Positions 27,620 through 36,252 of a stretch of 64,000 nt of DNA are shown here, in pieces. Below the pieces are notes generated by a model. The model saw only the letters and a list, made by a program, of their open reading frames with translations. It ran no database searches and was not told the DNA's origin. The stretch's first letter is position 1, and the number at the start of each line of letters is the position of its first letter. The position numbers were made by a program, and so were the translations under genes. Source of the stretch: Ruegeria atlantica (GTDB lineage: Bacteria > Pseudomonadota > Alphaproteobacteria > Rhodobacterales > Rhodobacteraceae); contig NZ_WQCF01000014.1 in the NCBI RefSeq assembly GCF_013032455.1, positions 1 to 64,000 on the forward strand. The letters run 5' to 3'.

Positions 27620-27750
27620 CGTGGTGTGAGTTAGCGCAGCTCGAGATGGACAACACGTCCTGGAGTTTTTCTGAGTGCCGACGTCCTAGCTGAAGCTTTG
27701 GCAACACCACTTGCTTTGGTCTGCTATCCTCACCCAAAAAGGTGGATTCG

Positions 27751-27981
27751 ATGACAAAAACTGAGACTGAACACTATGAGCACGTACAGTTCCGGATTCC
27801 GAAGGCGAAACTGGATGAGTTTAACGCCATGGTCTACGAGCGCTATGGCATGAAGCATGGCGGCAAGACCAAGATGTTCCTCGATCTGATTGCGGAACAT
27901 CAGACATCGCAGAGGATCGCGCTGTTGAAAGCCGAGATAGAACGGTTGGAACAGCAAAGGCATGAAAAGCACGCGCTTTAG
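27751..27981 (+). CDS. small ribbon-helix-helix-like protein
   Basis: The 76-residue product starts at the ATG at 27751, with AGGTGG upstream. It begins with a short strand-like segment (EHVQFRIPKAKLDEF) followed by two helices and a charged C-terminal coiled coil (LLKAEIERLEQQRHEKHA). This layout is like ribbon-helix-helix DNA-binding proteins such as antitoxins or plasmid-type regulators, but the match is by pattern only. It overlaps a second small frame by 20 bp. Confidence 0.55.
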   Translation: MTKTETEHYEHVQFRIPKAKLDEFNAMVYERYGMKHGGKTKMFLDLIAEHQTSQRIALLKAEIERLEQQRHEKHAL

Positions 27982-28138
27982 GAAAAACCTCACCGCCGGG
28001 CAGATAGTTCCTGTGGCCATGGGTGACGTGAAGCAGTTGCAAATCCAGCACAAAGAAACGCGACTTTCCTGTAGTAATAGATACTACAACTTGCAGTTGA
28101 CGTCCCAAGTGAAGACCGTTGTCCCGTCAAAGTGCTAG
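27962..28138 (+). CDS. possible small basic protein overlapping the preceding gene
   Basis: A 58-residue frame from the ATG at 27962 (MKSTRFRKNLTAGQIVPVAM and onward) to TAG at 28136-28138. It is basic, has two cysteines and no recognised family. It starts inside the previous gene, an arrangement common for toxin-antitoxin or phage-like pairs. Evidence is limited to the open frame and overlap. Confidence 0.3.
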   Translation: MKSTRFRKNLTAGQIVPVAMGDVKQLQIQHKETRLSCSNRYYNLQLTSQVKTVVPSKC

Positions 28139-28191
28139 CGGAATCCAATCGGAGCTGACCCCCTGCCGGTGGAATTCCAGGAGGGCGCGCA

Positions 28192-28707
28192 ATGTCTGAA
28201 GCTGAAGCCACCATCAATTTGGTCGACTACGACGATATTAAAACAAGCATTGAGCTCGAATTGGGTGAGACCCCACTGGGCTGGTCGGGGATCGTGACTG
28301 AGCTCTTTGAGCAGATCAAAGCACGCAGTGACGAGATTGGGATCGACTATCCAAAGGTTCTCCAGATCAAACAAAAGTTTGGTGAACTTCGGATTTACTT
28401 CAGCAAGGCATCCGAGGATGAACGCATCCGAGGCTGGGTCGCAGCTACTATCGATAGGGCGAACCAGAGTTGCGAGCGATGCGGGAATGCTGCGCGCCCT
28501 CAAAATTTAGAGAGCTGGATCATGACGTTATGCTGTTGGTGCGCGCATGAAGAAGCGGCCAGGCGGTTCAATGAGCACAAACGCCGCTATTTCCGCCGAA
28601 CGGATGCCCCCGAGCACCTTACCTGTTCGGTTTGCGGTTACGTTGGACATATAGACCGTTCCGATGACAGGCGGAGATGCCCCTGCTGCGTGAAAAAAGG
28701 CTGGTAA
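28192..28707 (+). CDS. zinc-ribbon protein of the KFGxLR type, paralog 1
   Basis: The 171-residue protein has an N-terminal helical part, a conserved QIKQKFGELRIYF segment at about 60-72, a first cysteine set (SCERCGN, then TLCCWCAHE) and a second one (LTCSVCGYVGH, then CPCCVKKGW) consistent with two zinc sites. It is a paralog of the protein at 29624-30121, with the same order and spacing. Small KFGGLR-type proteins of unknown role are widespread on mobile DNA. A GGAGGG ribosome site precedes the ATG. Confidence 0.75.
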   Translation: MSEAEATINLVDYDDIKTSIELELGETPLGWSGIVTELFEQIKARSDEIGIDYPKVLQIKQKFGELRIYFSKASEDERIRGWVAATIDRANQSCERCGNAARPQNLESWIMTLCCWCAHEEAARRFNEHKRRYFRRTDAPEHLTCSVCGYVGHIDRSDDRRRCPCCVKKGW

Positions 28708-28823
28708 AATCCGGGCGGGTTCCACGCCGCTCACGAAACTCATCGCCTCATGTGGAGTGACTTAAGAGCTGGTCTCCCGCTGTCTCAAAGAAGATACGGA
28801 AGCTTCAAACCAGTTCGCGCCGA

Positions 28824-28976
28824 CTAAGAAACCGGACGTTCTGGCGCTCTTTGTGAAACCAGAATCACCTCCCGATTCTCATCTTGAATGGGGAAATACG
28901 CGTGCCTGATACGGTCGGGAGGCAGCGCTTCGTACAACCCACAATAGAAAGTTCCCGAAACCACGCGGCGAATCAC
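28824..28976 (-). CDS. possible small protein on the opposite strand
   Basis: A 50-residue frame starting with GTG at 28976 (RRVVSGTFYCGLYEALPPDR and onward) ends at 28824. The composition looks protein-like, with a balanced mix of residues and no low-complexity runs, in a 500-bp gap between plus-strand genes. No clear ribosome site was seen and no family was recognised. The rest of the gap 28708-29097 appears empty. Confidence 0.4.
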   Translation of the reverse strand: MIRRVVSGTFYCGLYEALPPDRIRHAYFPIQDENREVILVSQRAPERPVS

Positions 28977-29097
28977 GACGTTTTGCTCACTTCATCTTGA
29001 CACGATGACCCGAGCAGGTGCAGCTTCGCCCCATGACATACACACGCATCCACTGCCAGCGAATATCGGCCTGATCGATACCCCACGCGAAACACGC

Positions 29098-29191
29098 GGG
29101 AGGCAGCATTGGTATGCGGGCGGGGCTTATACCCCTGTGATAGCTCCAGATTAGAGTGCACGAGTCGGTTCGATTCCGACGCCTCCTACCA
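29098..29191 (+). tRNA. atypical tRNA-like gene, anticodon TAT, long variable region
   Basis: The acceptor GGGAGGC (29098-29104) pairs with GCCTCCT (29181-29187, one G-T pair), followed by A and an encoded CCA. The T-arm is canonical: GTCGG-TTCGATT-CCGAC (29164-29180). The stem CGGGG/CCCTG encloses CTTATAC, with T33 and A37 in place, giving anticodon TAT (would read AUA, Ile). The D-arm is short (GCA-TTGGTA-TGC), and the variable region has 26 nt with a possible 4-bp arm, as in class II tRNAs, which no normal isoleucine tRNA has. It could be a mobile-element tRNA, a novel class, or a decayed gene. Confidence 0.5.
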
Positions 29192-29208
29192 TCCTTTGGA
29201 GGCATTCC

Positions 29209-29631
29209 ATGTCAAAAGACCACAAAACAAATGAAGACCTGAAAAGACGCCTGAAGCTCTACGCCAACGACGATCTTCTCTCGGAAGTCAAAACGCGCAT
29301 CGAGACTGGTGTGTTGAAAGAAACGCTTCTGTTCCATGGTGCTACAGGTCGCGTGTACTCAGACCTTGGAAGGGAAGACAGGCGCTACCTTCCTCCAGAC
29401 GCAATTCTGCGGTTGGTATTCCCTTTTCACGAATTCGATCCTGACAGTATCAATCATCGAAACGTCGCTGAATGCCTGTTCGACTTACCGGACGAACACT
29501 TCTCTGCTCTCAAATCGACGGTGGCGGCAGAGACAGAAAAAGGCCTGCATCGTCTAGTTGCTGTGCTGGAGGAAATCGCTTCAGTTCAAGAATCCCAGTC
29601 CCCTAGAGCCGGGGATCCGGCAGATGACTAA
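29209..29631 (+). CDS. hypothetical protein, first gene of the small-protein / AAA+ operon
   Basis: The 140-residue, highly charged, mostly helical soluble protein (TNEDLKRRLKLYANDDLLSE) has no recognised family. A GGAGG ribosome site lies 8 bp upstream. Its stop overlaps the start of the next gene by 8 bp (ATGACTAA), so it is coupled to the zinc-ribbon protein and probably works with it. Confidence 0.7.
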   Translation: MSKDHKTNEDLKRRLKLYANDDLLSEVKTRIETGVLKETLLFHGATGRVYSDLGREDRRYLPPDAILRLVFPFHEFDPDSINHRNVAECLFDLPDEHFSALKSTVAAETEKGLHRLVAVLEEIASVQESQSPRAGDPADD

Positions 29632-30121
29632 CACCTTCGATTACGATGACATTCGCGGCTCCGTTGAGAAGCACCTCGGAAAAGACAATCTGGGCTGGGT
29701 TCGGATTGTCACCGAGTGCTTTGAAGCGATCAAGAAGCACTGCGACCGGCGAGAGGAAAGCTATCCCTCGGTTGGCCAGATCAAGCAAAAGTTCGGCTCG
29801 CTTCGGATCTACATGGATGGGACGCAGGAAGACACGTTCATTCAACTGCGGTTGCAGCAAGCTATGCAAGAAGCAGAGATGTCCTGTGAGCGGTGCGGTA
29901 ACGCCTCTACAGTTCAGGTCATCGCTGCCTGGCATGTAAACCTGTGCTGTTGGCACGCGCATGAGGCGGCCACTGGGCGGATGGAGACCTTTCCCACAAT
30001 GCGTTTGAATACGCGTGCCAAGAGCGATGCGCTTCAATGCCGAAGCTGTGGCTACATCGGCCAAATTGCCTGGGGCGCATCGGGTCACCGATGCCCCGCC
30101 TGTGTGGCGAAAGGTTGGTAA
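29624..30121 (+). CDS. zinc-ribbon protein of the KFGxLR type, paralog 2
   Basis: The 165-residue paralog of the 28192-28707 product shares the acidic N-terminus (YDDIRGSVEKHLG), QIKQKFGSLRIYM, the cysteine set SCERCGN plus NLCCWHAHE (one Cys replaced by His), and LQCRSCGYIGQ plus CPACVAKGW. It is followed 4 bp later by the AAA+ ATPase gene. The duplication within 1.5 kb and the tight coupling suggest that these are adaptor or regulatory subunits of the ATPase. Confidence 0.75.
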   Translation: MTNTFDYDDIRGSVEKHLGKDNLGWVRIVTECFEAIKKHCDRREESYPSVGQIKQKFGSLRIYMDGTQEDTFIQLRLQQAMQEAEMSCERCGNASTVQVIAAWHVNLCCWHAHEAATGRMETFPTMRLNTRAKSDALQCRSCGYIGQIAWGASGHRCPACVAKGW

Positions 30122-30125
30122 CCCG

Positions 30126-31415
30126 ATGAGTGGAACAACCTGGGAAGAAGATGAAATCTTTGCGCTGGTTGGATTCAGCCATGACGAGGCAGACATCCTC
30201 CGCCTTGTTTTGAGCGCACTAAACTCCCGTGCATCTTGGGAAATCGTGAAGCAAAGGATTTTGGAAAGAGCCAGTTCTGAAGAGCTTCTCAAGGTGATCA
30301 ATAAACGATCTGAAGAAACCGCAAGATTTAGCGATGAGCCTGACAACTGGCGGCAGACGGAAATTAACCGTCTGAGGGACATCGATCCTGCTCTCGCAGT
30401 CTTCGCCCAGGACACGGTGGAACAAATGACGAGCCTGAAGCGCTGGAAAGAGGTCATGGGCCTTATTTCCGAACGTTATGCTGCCGATATGAGCATGGAA
30501 GCTTCCCGCGCAGAGGGTGAGAAGGCCAAGGCTGCACGGTATCTTCTGGACAAGGTGAACTTTGAGTACCTGCCGCGCACCCTCCGAAACGAGATGCCGG
30601 AACATATCAAGCAACTCACGACCTGGAGCAATCAATTTGCCCGTCTGGCCTCACTTGATGCGCTGAACGAGCTTCGTGCAGTCTCCCAAAGGTTCCCTCA
30701 CTGCAACTTCGTCATCAAGGGGATGGCCCATGACATCGAGTGCCGATGGAGTATCGGGTCTGACATTCTTCATATCCAACCCACCCTGCTGGTTGGCGAG
30801 CCCGGCGTTGGCAAAACGGCCTTTGCAAAGGCGGCATGTAAGGCGCTCGGTCTTTACGTGCAGAACGCAAATGTAGGCGGCAAATCGGAGAACCATTTGT
30901 TTGGCCTCTCTGTCGGATGGAGTTCTGCGCATGCAGGGATCGTAACGGAGGCTGTGGCAACGGCACGCGTCCTTAATCCAGTGGTCATCCTCGACGAAAT
31001 CGACAAGACGCACGCGAGCCGCAACGGAGATATCACCGGCGAACTTCTTGCGTTGCTCGAACCCTCCGAGGCCAGACGATATCGAGAGAAGTACCTGGCG
31101 GCTGACGTGGATGCCTCCCACGTGAGCTGGATTCTGACGGCAAATGATCTGAGTGGCGTTCCTGCGCCTCTTCTCAGCCGCTGCACAATCTATGAAATCC
31201 CGCCCCCGACACCCGAGCAACTGCCTGCGATCATTCAAAGCCTAGTAAGTGAATTTGCTGCTGAGTTTGGGTTGAGACCTGAGTTCTTTCGACTGGATCT
31301 CGGCGATGTTGAAGCTTTGGTGGGCACCTATGGGCGGCACAGATCAGTGCGAGTCCTGAGACGGCTGGTGCGGGGCCTTCTGCATCAAAAGACCAAAAAC
31401 CACTCGTGGAATTAA
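30126..31415 (+). CDS. Lon-type AAA+ ATPase without protease domain
   Basis: The 429-residue protein has a helical N-terminal half (about 1-200, no Lon substrate domain recognised) and a single AAA+ module: Walker A GEPGVGKT (224-231), Walker B VVILDEID (286-293), sensor-1 TANDLS, then APLLSRC as in Lon. The Lon Ser-Lys protease domain is absent; the protein ends soon after the AAA lid. Probably a hexameric unfoldase or remodelling motor. It is the third gene of an overlapping operon with unknown small proteins. The ATG at 30126 was chosen over an upstream frame that would overlap the zinc-ribbon gene. Confidence 0.85.
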   Translation: MSGTTWEEDEIFALVGFSHDEADILRLVLSALNSRASWEIVKQRILERASSEELLKVINKRSEETARFSDEPDNWRQTEINRLRDIDPALAVFAQDTVEQMTSLKRWKEVMGLISERYAADMSMEASRAEGEKAKAARYLLDKVNFEYLPRTLRNEMPEHIKQLTTWSNQFARLASLDALNELRAVSQRFPHCNFVIKGMAHDIECRWSIGSDILHIQPTLLVGEPGVGKTAFAKAACKALGLYVQNANVGGKSENHLFGLSVGWSSAHAGIVTEAVATARVLNPVVILDEIDKTHASRNGDITGELLALLEPSEARRYREKYLAADVDASHVSWILTANDLSGVPAPLLSRCTIYEIPPPTPEQLPAIIQSLVSEFAAEFGLRPEFFRLDLGDVEALVGTYGRHRSVRVLRRLVRGLLHQKTKNHSWN

Positions 31416-31470
31416 GGCGGGCCCGCGAAGGGCCAAGCATTCAAACACCACAAAATGAGAAAGACGGAAA

Positions 31471-31764
31471 ATGCTAAGAGTTGTTGTTTATGTAAATCGT
31501 ACCCCAATCGCGGAAGCCCGGGCTGGGAACATGTCCGGACTTTCTGACATCTCCGACTACAAGGTCAGAGTATTCGAAGACGAAGCACCGCACCTCGATA
31601 TCCCGGCCAAGGATGTGACCGGCTGGATCAAGGGGCACACACGCCGCAGCAGCGTTTGGTATCTGGTTCGAAAAATCGCCGAGTTGGCTGTACGGGAGAT
31701 TGAAGCAACGTCTGACAATGAGCAGGATGGGTCGCCAGATGACACCCAGCAAAACGAGCAATGA
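31471..31764 (+). CDS. hypothetical small protein in the AAA+ operon
   Basis: The 97-residue product begins MLRVVVYVNRTPIAEARAG, a short strand-rich start, and ends in an acidic, disordered-looking tail. No family was recognised. It follows the ATPase gene by 55 bp and overlaps the next gene by 26 bp, so it is likely part of the same transcript. Confidence 0.6.
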   Translation: MLRVVVYVNRTPIAEARAGNMSGLSDISDYKVRVFEDEAPHLDIPAKDVTGWIKGHTRRSSVWYLVRKIAELAVREIEATSDNEQDGSPDDTQQNEQ

Positions 31765-31981
31765 AGAGTACCGGAGCCGCTCTCCCGTCCTTTTGCACCA
31801 TCTCAAACTACTCGCGCTGGAAGACGAGCTTGTTTGCAGAATTAGAGCCTCTCCTGAAGAAGCGCTCGCACGCCCGAGAACTGGCTTTCTGAGGGCGATG
31901 AAGTATTATGCAAAGTTAGCCAATTGCCCGAAAGCGTCAGATACAGAGGGGAATGGGAATGTCGGAAGAAGGCCCCAATGA
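31739..31981 (+). CDS. hypothetical small protein in the AAA+ operon
   Basis: The 80-residue frame starts at the ATG at 31739, with GGATGGG upstream (LLHHLKLLALEDELVCRIRA and onward). It is basic and helical with no family match. It overlaps the genes on both sides, a layout typical of phage-like or mobile small-gene operons. Confidence 0.5.
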   Translation: MTPSKTSNEEYRSRSPVLLHHLKLLALEDELVCRIRASPEEALARPRTGFLRAMKYYAKLANCPKASDTEGNGNVGRRPQ

Positions 31982-32135
31982 GACTACCGAAGAATTCGAG
32001 AAACGCTGCGAGGTAGACGCCATCACGGTGGCCTTTCTCCTCGTCAAAGCAGCTCAGTTCGCCTCAGAGGATGGGCCAACGCGAAAAAGCATGAGCGCTG
32101 ATGAGTGGAACAATCTCGCCCCAAAGCAGCTCTAG
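31959..32135 (+). CDS. hypothetical small acidic protein, last gene of the AAA+ operon
   Basis: The 58-residue frame (ETTEEFEKRCEVDAITVAFL) starts at the ATG at 31959 with GGGAATGGGA upstream and overlaps the preceding gene by 23 bp. It is acidic and helical with no recognised family. After its stop the gap up to 32290 contains one copy of the dispersed GCAGCCC repeat. Confidence 0.5.
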   Translation: MSEEGPNETTEEFEKRCEVDAITVAFLLVKAAQFASEDGPTRKSMSADEWNNLAPKQL

Positions 32136-32180
32136 CAAGGGTCAGTGCCACCGTTTTCTGAAATGTGCGCTATAGGCCGC

Positions 32181-32204
32181 TACCAGCCCAAACTAGACAT
32201 TGGC
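32181..32204 (+). repeat. dispersed short repeat, copy 1
   Basis: The CAGCCCAAACTAGACATT sequence is the most divergent of five copies related to GCAGCCCRAARCGGACATTC. It lies between the AAA+ operon and the convergent reductase gene. Confidence 0.4.
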
Positions 32205-32290
32205 GCCGAAACTTCGCAATCCCGTGTATGCAGCTTTGCAGCCGTTTTTTGTCCAAGTCGAACTACCATTCTGACAGAAATCGCCCGACG

Positions 32291-33157
32291 TTATCCGGCG
32301 TCCGCCATGTGCTCGACCAACGAGGTCAATTGTTTGTCCCCATATCCATCCGCCCACGCCGCTTTTGTGCGGTCATGCATCATTCGGATAAAGTCAGCCG
32401 GTGCATTCAGAGAAACGCAGGTCTTTAGCGCGTCCTCTTGGGCCAATGCGTAGACTTTCAACGAGGCTTCGGCGTCGTCATAGTCCTCGGTTGGAACGGT
32501 ACGGACAAAGAGATCGTGGTAGTCATTTACCAGCTTGATCGTCGCAGGAAGTTGATCGGCATAGACCTGCATAGGAACACCAGCTTTCTGGCAAACCAGT
32601 GCGCCGTATATCATCCCAAACATGAACCCTTGCCGGACAGTGAAGAGACCAGCAAAAAGTGCTGCAAGAGCTGCGGGTTTCTCACCGACTTGAGCGGACT
32701 TTCCCCCAAGAGACCTTATCACTTCGCCGTAGCGATCCCAAGTTCCGGCACTGCCGACGGTAAGGATGGTGGTGTCGCTGCTACCGATGCCGGAAGGGTA
32801 TGCATTGATCATGCCCAGCATGTAGTCTGCGTTTTTTTCGCTGAGAAATGAGACCAGTGAATCAGCATCGGACGTGTCGCCGGTGCTCATGTCGCAGATT
32901 GTTTTCCCCTTCAACGATACACTTAGACCGCTGATCAAATCGACAGTTTCCTTGTGACTTTTGATACAGACGATGACGAAATCGGACGCGGCAACAGCAT
33001 CTTCCGGCGATACGCAAATAACTGCACCTACCTTTGCAAACGGCTTTGTCTTTTCAGGTGTCCGATTCCAGACGCAGACGCTGTAACCTAATTTGAGCAG
33101 GCAATGCGCCAGCGCAGAACCCATGTTGCCCAATCCGAGTACCGCAAGCGTTGCCAT
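32291..33157 (-). CDS. imine reductase-like NAD(P)-dependent oxidoreductase
   Basis: The 288-residue protein of the beta-hydroxyacid dehydrogenase superfamily has the dinucleotide site VLGLGNMGSALAH (Gly8, Gly10, Gly13), the VWNRTPEKT segment that favours NADPH, and a C-terminus (AAWADGYGDKQLTSLVEH) like that of imine reductases and reductive aminases. The classical catalytic Lys of hydroxyacid dehydrogenases is not obvious (VCIKSHKET is at the usual distance from the nucleotide site). Divergent from a LysR gene that probably controls it. Pairs conceptually with the transaminase at 38092. Confidence 0.75.
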   Translation of the reverse strand: MATLAVLGLGNMGSALAHCLLKLGYSVCVWNRTPEKTKPFAKVGAVICVSPEDAVAASDFVIVCIKSHKETVDLISGLSVSLKGKTICDMSTGDTSDADSLVSFLSEKNADYMLGMINAYPSGIGSSDTTILTVGSAGTWDRYGEVIRSLGGKSAQVGEKPAALAALFAGLFTVRQGFMFGMIYGALVCQKAGVPMQVYADQLPATIKLVNDYHDLFVRTVPTEDYDDAEASLKVYALAQEDALKTCVSLNAPADFIRMMHDRTKAAWADGYGDKQLTSLVEHMADAG

Positions 33158-33259
33158 GGTTCCCTCCTGTTCTGGTCATTGGTGTTTCACGTCAACATGC
33201 GTGAGAATTGAGAAATCGCGTAGTTGTAAATTTTTCTGTATTGTAAGATTTTCTGACTT

Positions 33260-34177
33260 ATGGATTGGCACACGTTACCTTCGTTGACGTCTCTCAGAGC
33301 CTTTGCCGCCGCCGCAAAGTTTAGAAACTTGACCCGCGCAGCAGGGGCGCTGAATGTGACCCATTCCGCGGTCAGCCAACAAATCCGAGGCCTGGAGCAG
33401 CACCTAGGAACCCAGCTTGTTACTCGGACGCGACACGGTATCGCTCTGACTGCACAGGGAGAATTCTTAGCGGCAGGTCTGCATGAAGCATTCGCCTCAA
33501 TGGCGTCCCTGACTGAGAGCATATCAAGTGCAGAGGCGGTTCGCCCGCTGGTAGTCAGTGCGACACCGATGTTTTCAAGCGCATTCCTCATGCCGCGTCT
33601 ATCGGCATTTGTTCAGGAGTTCCCGGATATTGAGCTTCGGATCGACTCAACAATCCAAGCTGTCGACCTCAAACCAGGGGGCATTGACATAGCCATTCGA
33701 TACGGCACCGGGCGCTGGTCGGGACTGGTCTCGCAAATGTTGCTACCTGGCTGTCTGACTGTGGTCGCTGCAAAAGAATTGATTGGGGAACGAGTGCTCA
33801 AAGACCCAATTGAATTGCTCGACTTTACTCTTCTTCAGGAGCAGGCTTCGGTCGAATTTGACCTGTGGTTGGAAAAGGTTGGAGTACCACCCGATGCCGA
33901 TAGGAGAGTTGTTCGCCTGCCGGGCAACATGCTGCTTGATGGAATCCGCCGGGGTGATGGTGTTGGGGCGACGGTTCCGGCATTCATCTCTGATGAATTG
34001 AAGTCTGGAGATCTCGTGGCGCTATTCGATGATCCAATCCCGCAGATCGGATATCACCTCGTCACGCTGCCTGGACCAGTTCGCCCAGCGGCAAAGGTGT
34101 TTCAGAAGTGGCTTTCGAACTCAATTACCGAATATGAGAAAAGCCTTTTCAGATGGACGCCTGCTCACTTGATATAA
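33260..34177 (+). CDS. LysR-family transcriptional regulator (GcvA-like)
   Basis: The 305-residue protein has an N-terminal winged helix (LTRAAGALNVTHSAVSQQIR) and a substrate-binding domain with PGGIDIAIRYGTGRWSG typical of the GcvA branch. It is divergent from the imine-reductase-like gene with 102 bp between starts, the usual layout for a LysR gene and its target. The AT-rich gap contains no obvious perfect palindrome. Confidence 0.9.
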   Translation: MDWHTLPSLTSLRAFAAAAKFRNLTRAAGALNVTHSAVSQQIRGLEQHLGTQLVTRTRHGIALTAQGEFLAAGLHEAFASMASLTESISSAEAVRPLVVSATPMFSSAFLMPRLSAFVQEFPDIELRIDSTIQAVDLKPGGIDIAIRYGTGRWSGLVSQMLLPGCLTVVAAKELIGERVLKDPIELLDFTLLQEQASVEFDLWLEKVGVPPDADRRVVRLPGNMLLDGIRRGDGVGATVPAFISDELKSGDLVALFDDPIPQIGYHLVTLPGPVRPAAKVFQKWLSNSITEYEKSLFRWTPAHLI

Positions 34178-34405
34178 CTGTAATAGGTGTTCAACTCGAA
34201 TGGATAGCAACAACCCAAACCGGCCATGACCTTTTGCAAGATGAGGTTAAAAAAGGCCGTTTGCGGTGTGAGCTCTTCAAGCAGACGTATCGCAGCGCTT
34301 CCCAACGCTGAAGCCGACTTCAAGCAAAGTCAGAAGTCAGTCCTGTGCACTTTCGCATGGTCTAAACACGTAGCGACCAGTATGAAAAAGAAAGGAGGAC
34401 AATAC

Positions 34406-36160
34406 ATGGAGCGAAAGCTGGCGGCCATCCTGATTGCTGACCTTGTCGGCTTTACCGCCCGAATGGAGCGGGACGAGAAAGGCACGCTCGAAGTCCTCTC
34501 AGCGCACATTGACGAAACCTTTGTTCCGCTTGTTGGTCGGCATCACGGTCGCATTGTCAAACAGATGGGTGACGGTCTGCTCGCCAAGTTCGACAGCGCT
34601 GCCGATGCCGTTTCATGCGCGGTTGAATGGCAAAATTCGCCAGTGGTGGGCTCCGACCCACTTCGCTTTCGCATCGGTGTCACTCTTGGCGACATTATCA
34701 TGCGCGACGGAGATGTTTTTGGATCCGGTGTGAACCTTGCGTCTAGGTTGGAGCAGCTTGCCCCACCCGGCGGTGTGTTGGTGTCGGACGCTGTATATCG
34801 TGTGGTCGGGAACCGTATACCGGTCGCCTGGGAGGATGCTGGTCAGCACACGGTAAAAAACGTTGCCGAACCGGTACATGCTTGGCGCATTGGCGGGTTA
34901 AGCGCAGTATGTGCTGAACCGCCTCGGCCTGAATCATCAGGAAAAGCCACTATTGCGGTCCTGCCTCTACACAACATGAGCGATGACCCCGAGCAGGCCT
35001 TTTTTAGCGACGGGATTGCGGAAGACATTATTGTGGGCTTATCGCGTTTTCGAACGCTTAAGGTTGTTTCCAGAAATGCGTCTTTCAGGTTCCGGACACA
35101 GGACACAGATCCAGCCAAAATCGCGGAGGCTCTCGGCGCAGATTACCTGGTTGAAGGCAGCGTGCGGAAGGCTGGCAGCCGCGTGAGGATCTCGGTACAG
35201 CTCGCTGACGCCCGTACAGGTACTCAACTTTGGTCGGATCGATACGACCACGAACTGGAGGACGTTCTGGCGGTACAAGACGAGGTGGCCCGAAATATCG
35301 TCGCAGTGTTGCCGGGCAGGGTCCAGCACGATGTTGTCGACCGTTCGACACAGAAACCAACGGATCAGATGAAGGCCTATGAACTGATGCTCAAAGGCAA
35401 GGCGCTACGCGACGGCTTGAACGCACGAGATACGGCCAAGGCGAGAGCGTTGTTGGAACGAGCGGTCGCGCTCGATCCGACCATCGCGCGATCTTACATG
35501 TATCTTTCGGACACGTATGTCATAGATTTGTGGCTTGGTCTGGCAGACGCTGACGCACCGGCCCACACGTTGAAGATCGCCCGAAAGGGCGTGGCACTGG
35601 ATAACCGGGACGTCTACATTCAAGACCAGCTTGGGTTTGCTTATCTCTGTGCCGGGCTGTGGAGCGAGGCCGAAGCGCAATTCAACAAGACACTTTCCAT
35701 GATAGAAAGCGAGGCGGAGTCGATGGCTTGGTGCGGCTATGCTTTCTTGCTGCTCGGCCTGCACGAAAAGGCGCGCGAAGTGGTTTCGGAAGCTATGGCG
35801 CTGGATCCGCTGCATCCACCTGCCATCGACTGGATTAAGGGTCAGGTCGAATTTTTCAACGGCAACTATGAGGCAGCGCTTGGTTTTCTGATGGGGGCAG
35901 CGCGGCTCAACTCTTTGGCCACTGCATTTGTCGCCGCGTCTTACGCGCAGCTCGGACGAAAGCGAGACGCCTCCGACGCGTTGCAAGAATTCGTCACCGA
36001 ACGTCATGATGAGTTCACAAGTCGAGGTATTGTGGTTGAGGGTGACACAGTAGATAGCCTTGCCCGCGGATTTAGGTCGATGTGGCGGCGACCGGATGAT
36101 TTTGAACGTCTTGCCGATGGGTTAGCGGCGGCAGCCCGAATTCGCCAAGCCTTGCCATAG
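34406..36160 (+). CDS. class III adenylate/guanylate cyclase with TolB-like and TPR domains (1)
   Basis: The 584-residue protein starts with a cyclase homology domain (about 1-165) containing metal-binding Asp12 (IADLVGF) and Asp56 (KQMGDG), purine-specifying Lys52 and Asp103 (DVFG), and transition-state Asn110 and Arg114 (GVNLASR), so it is probably active. A TolB-amino/FlgO-like domain (about 190-310, IAVLPLHNMSDDPEQAFFSD) and tetratricopeptide repeats follow. No membrane helix is seen. The ATG at 34406 with AAGGAGG was chosen over a longer frame. It lies 92 bp upstream of a paralog. Confidence 0.9.
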   Translation: MERKLAAILIADLVGFTARMERDEKGTLEVLSAHIDETFVPLVGRHHGRIVKQMGDGLLAKFDSAADAVSCAVEWQNSPVVGSDPLRFRIGVTLGDIIMRDGDVFGSGVNLASRLEQLAPPGGVLVSDAVYRVVGNRIPVAWEDAGQHTVKNVAEPVHAWRIGGLSAVCAEPPRPESSGKATIAVLPLHNMSDDPEQAFFSDGIAEDIIVGLSRFRTLKVVSRNASFRFRTQDTDPAKIAEALGADYLVEGSVRKAGSRVRISVQLADARTGTQLWSDRYDHELEDVLAVQDEVARNIVAVLPGRVQHDVVDRSTQKPTDQMKAYELMLKGKALRDGLNARDTAKARALLERAVALDPTIARSYMYLSDTYVIDLWLGLADADAPAHTLKIARKGVALDNRDVYIQDQLGFAYLCAGLWSEAEAQFNKTLSMIESEAESMAWCGYAFLLLGLHEKAREVVSEAMALDPLHPPAIDWIKGQVEFFNGNYEAALGFLMGAARLNSLATAFVAASYAQLGRKRDASDALQEFVTERHDEFTSRGIVVEGDTVDSLARGFRSMWRRPDDFERLADGLAAAARIRQALP

Positions 36161-36252
36161 TTTTTTGCCAAACGCGGTCGTTCTATCCTCAACTTTACTG
36201 CATGGATTTTGCGCACCATCGGGTCTAACGTTGCCCTGTGGAGGAACGGAAA

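Noticed and set aside
30126..31415. Annotation as Lon protease
   Set aside because: The AAA+ module is Lon-like, but the protein ends soon after the lid and has no Ser-Lys protease domain.
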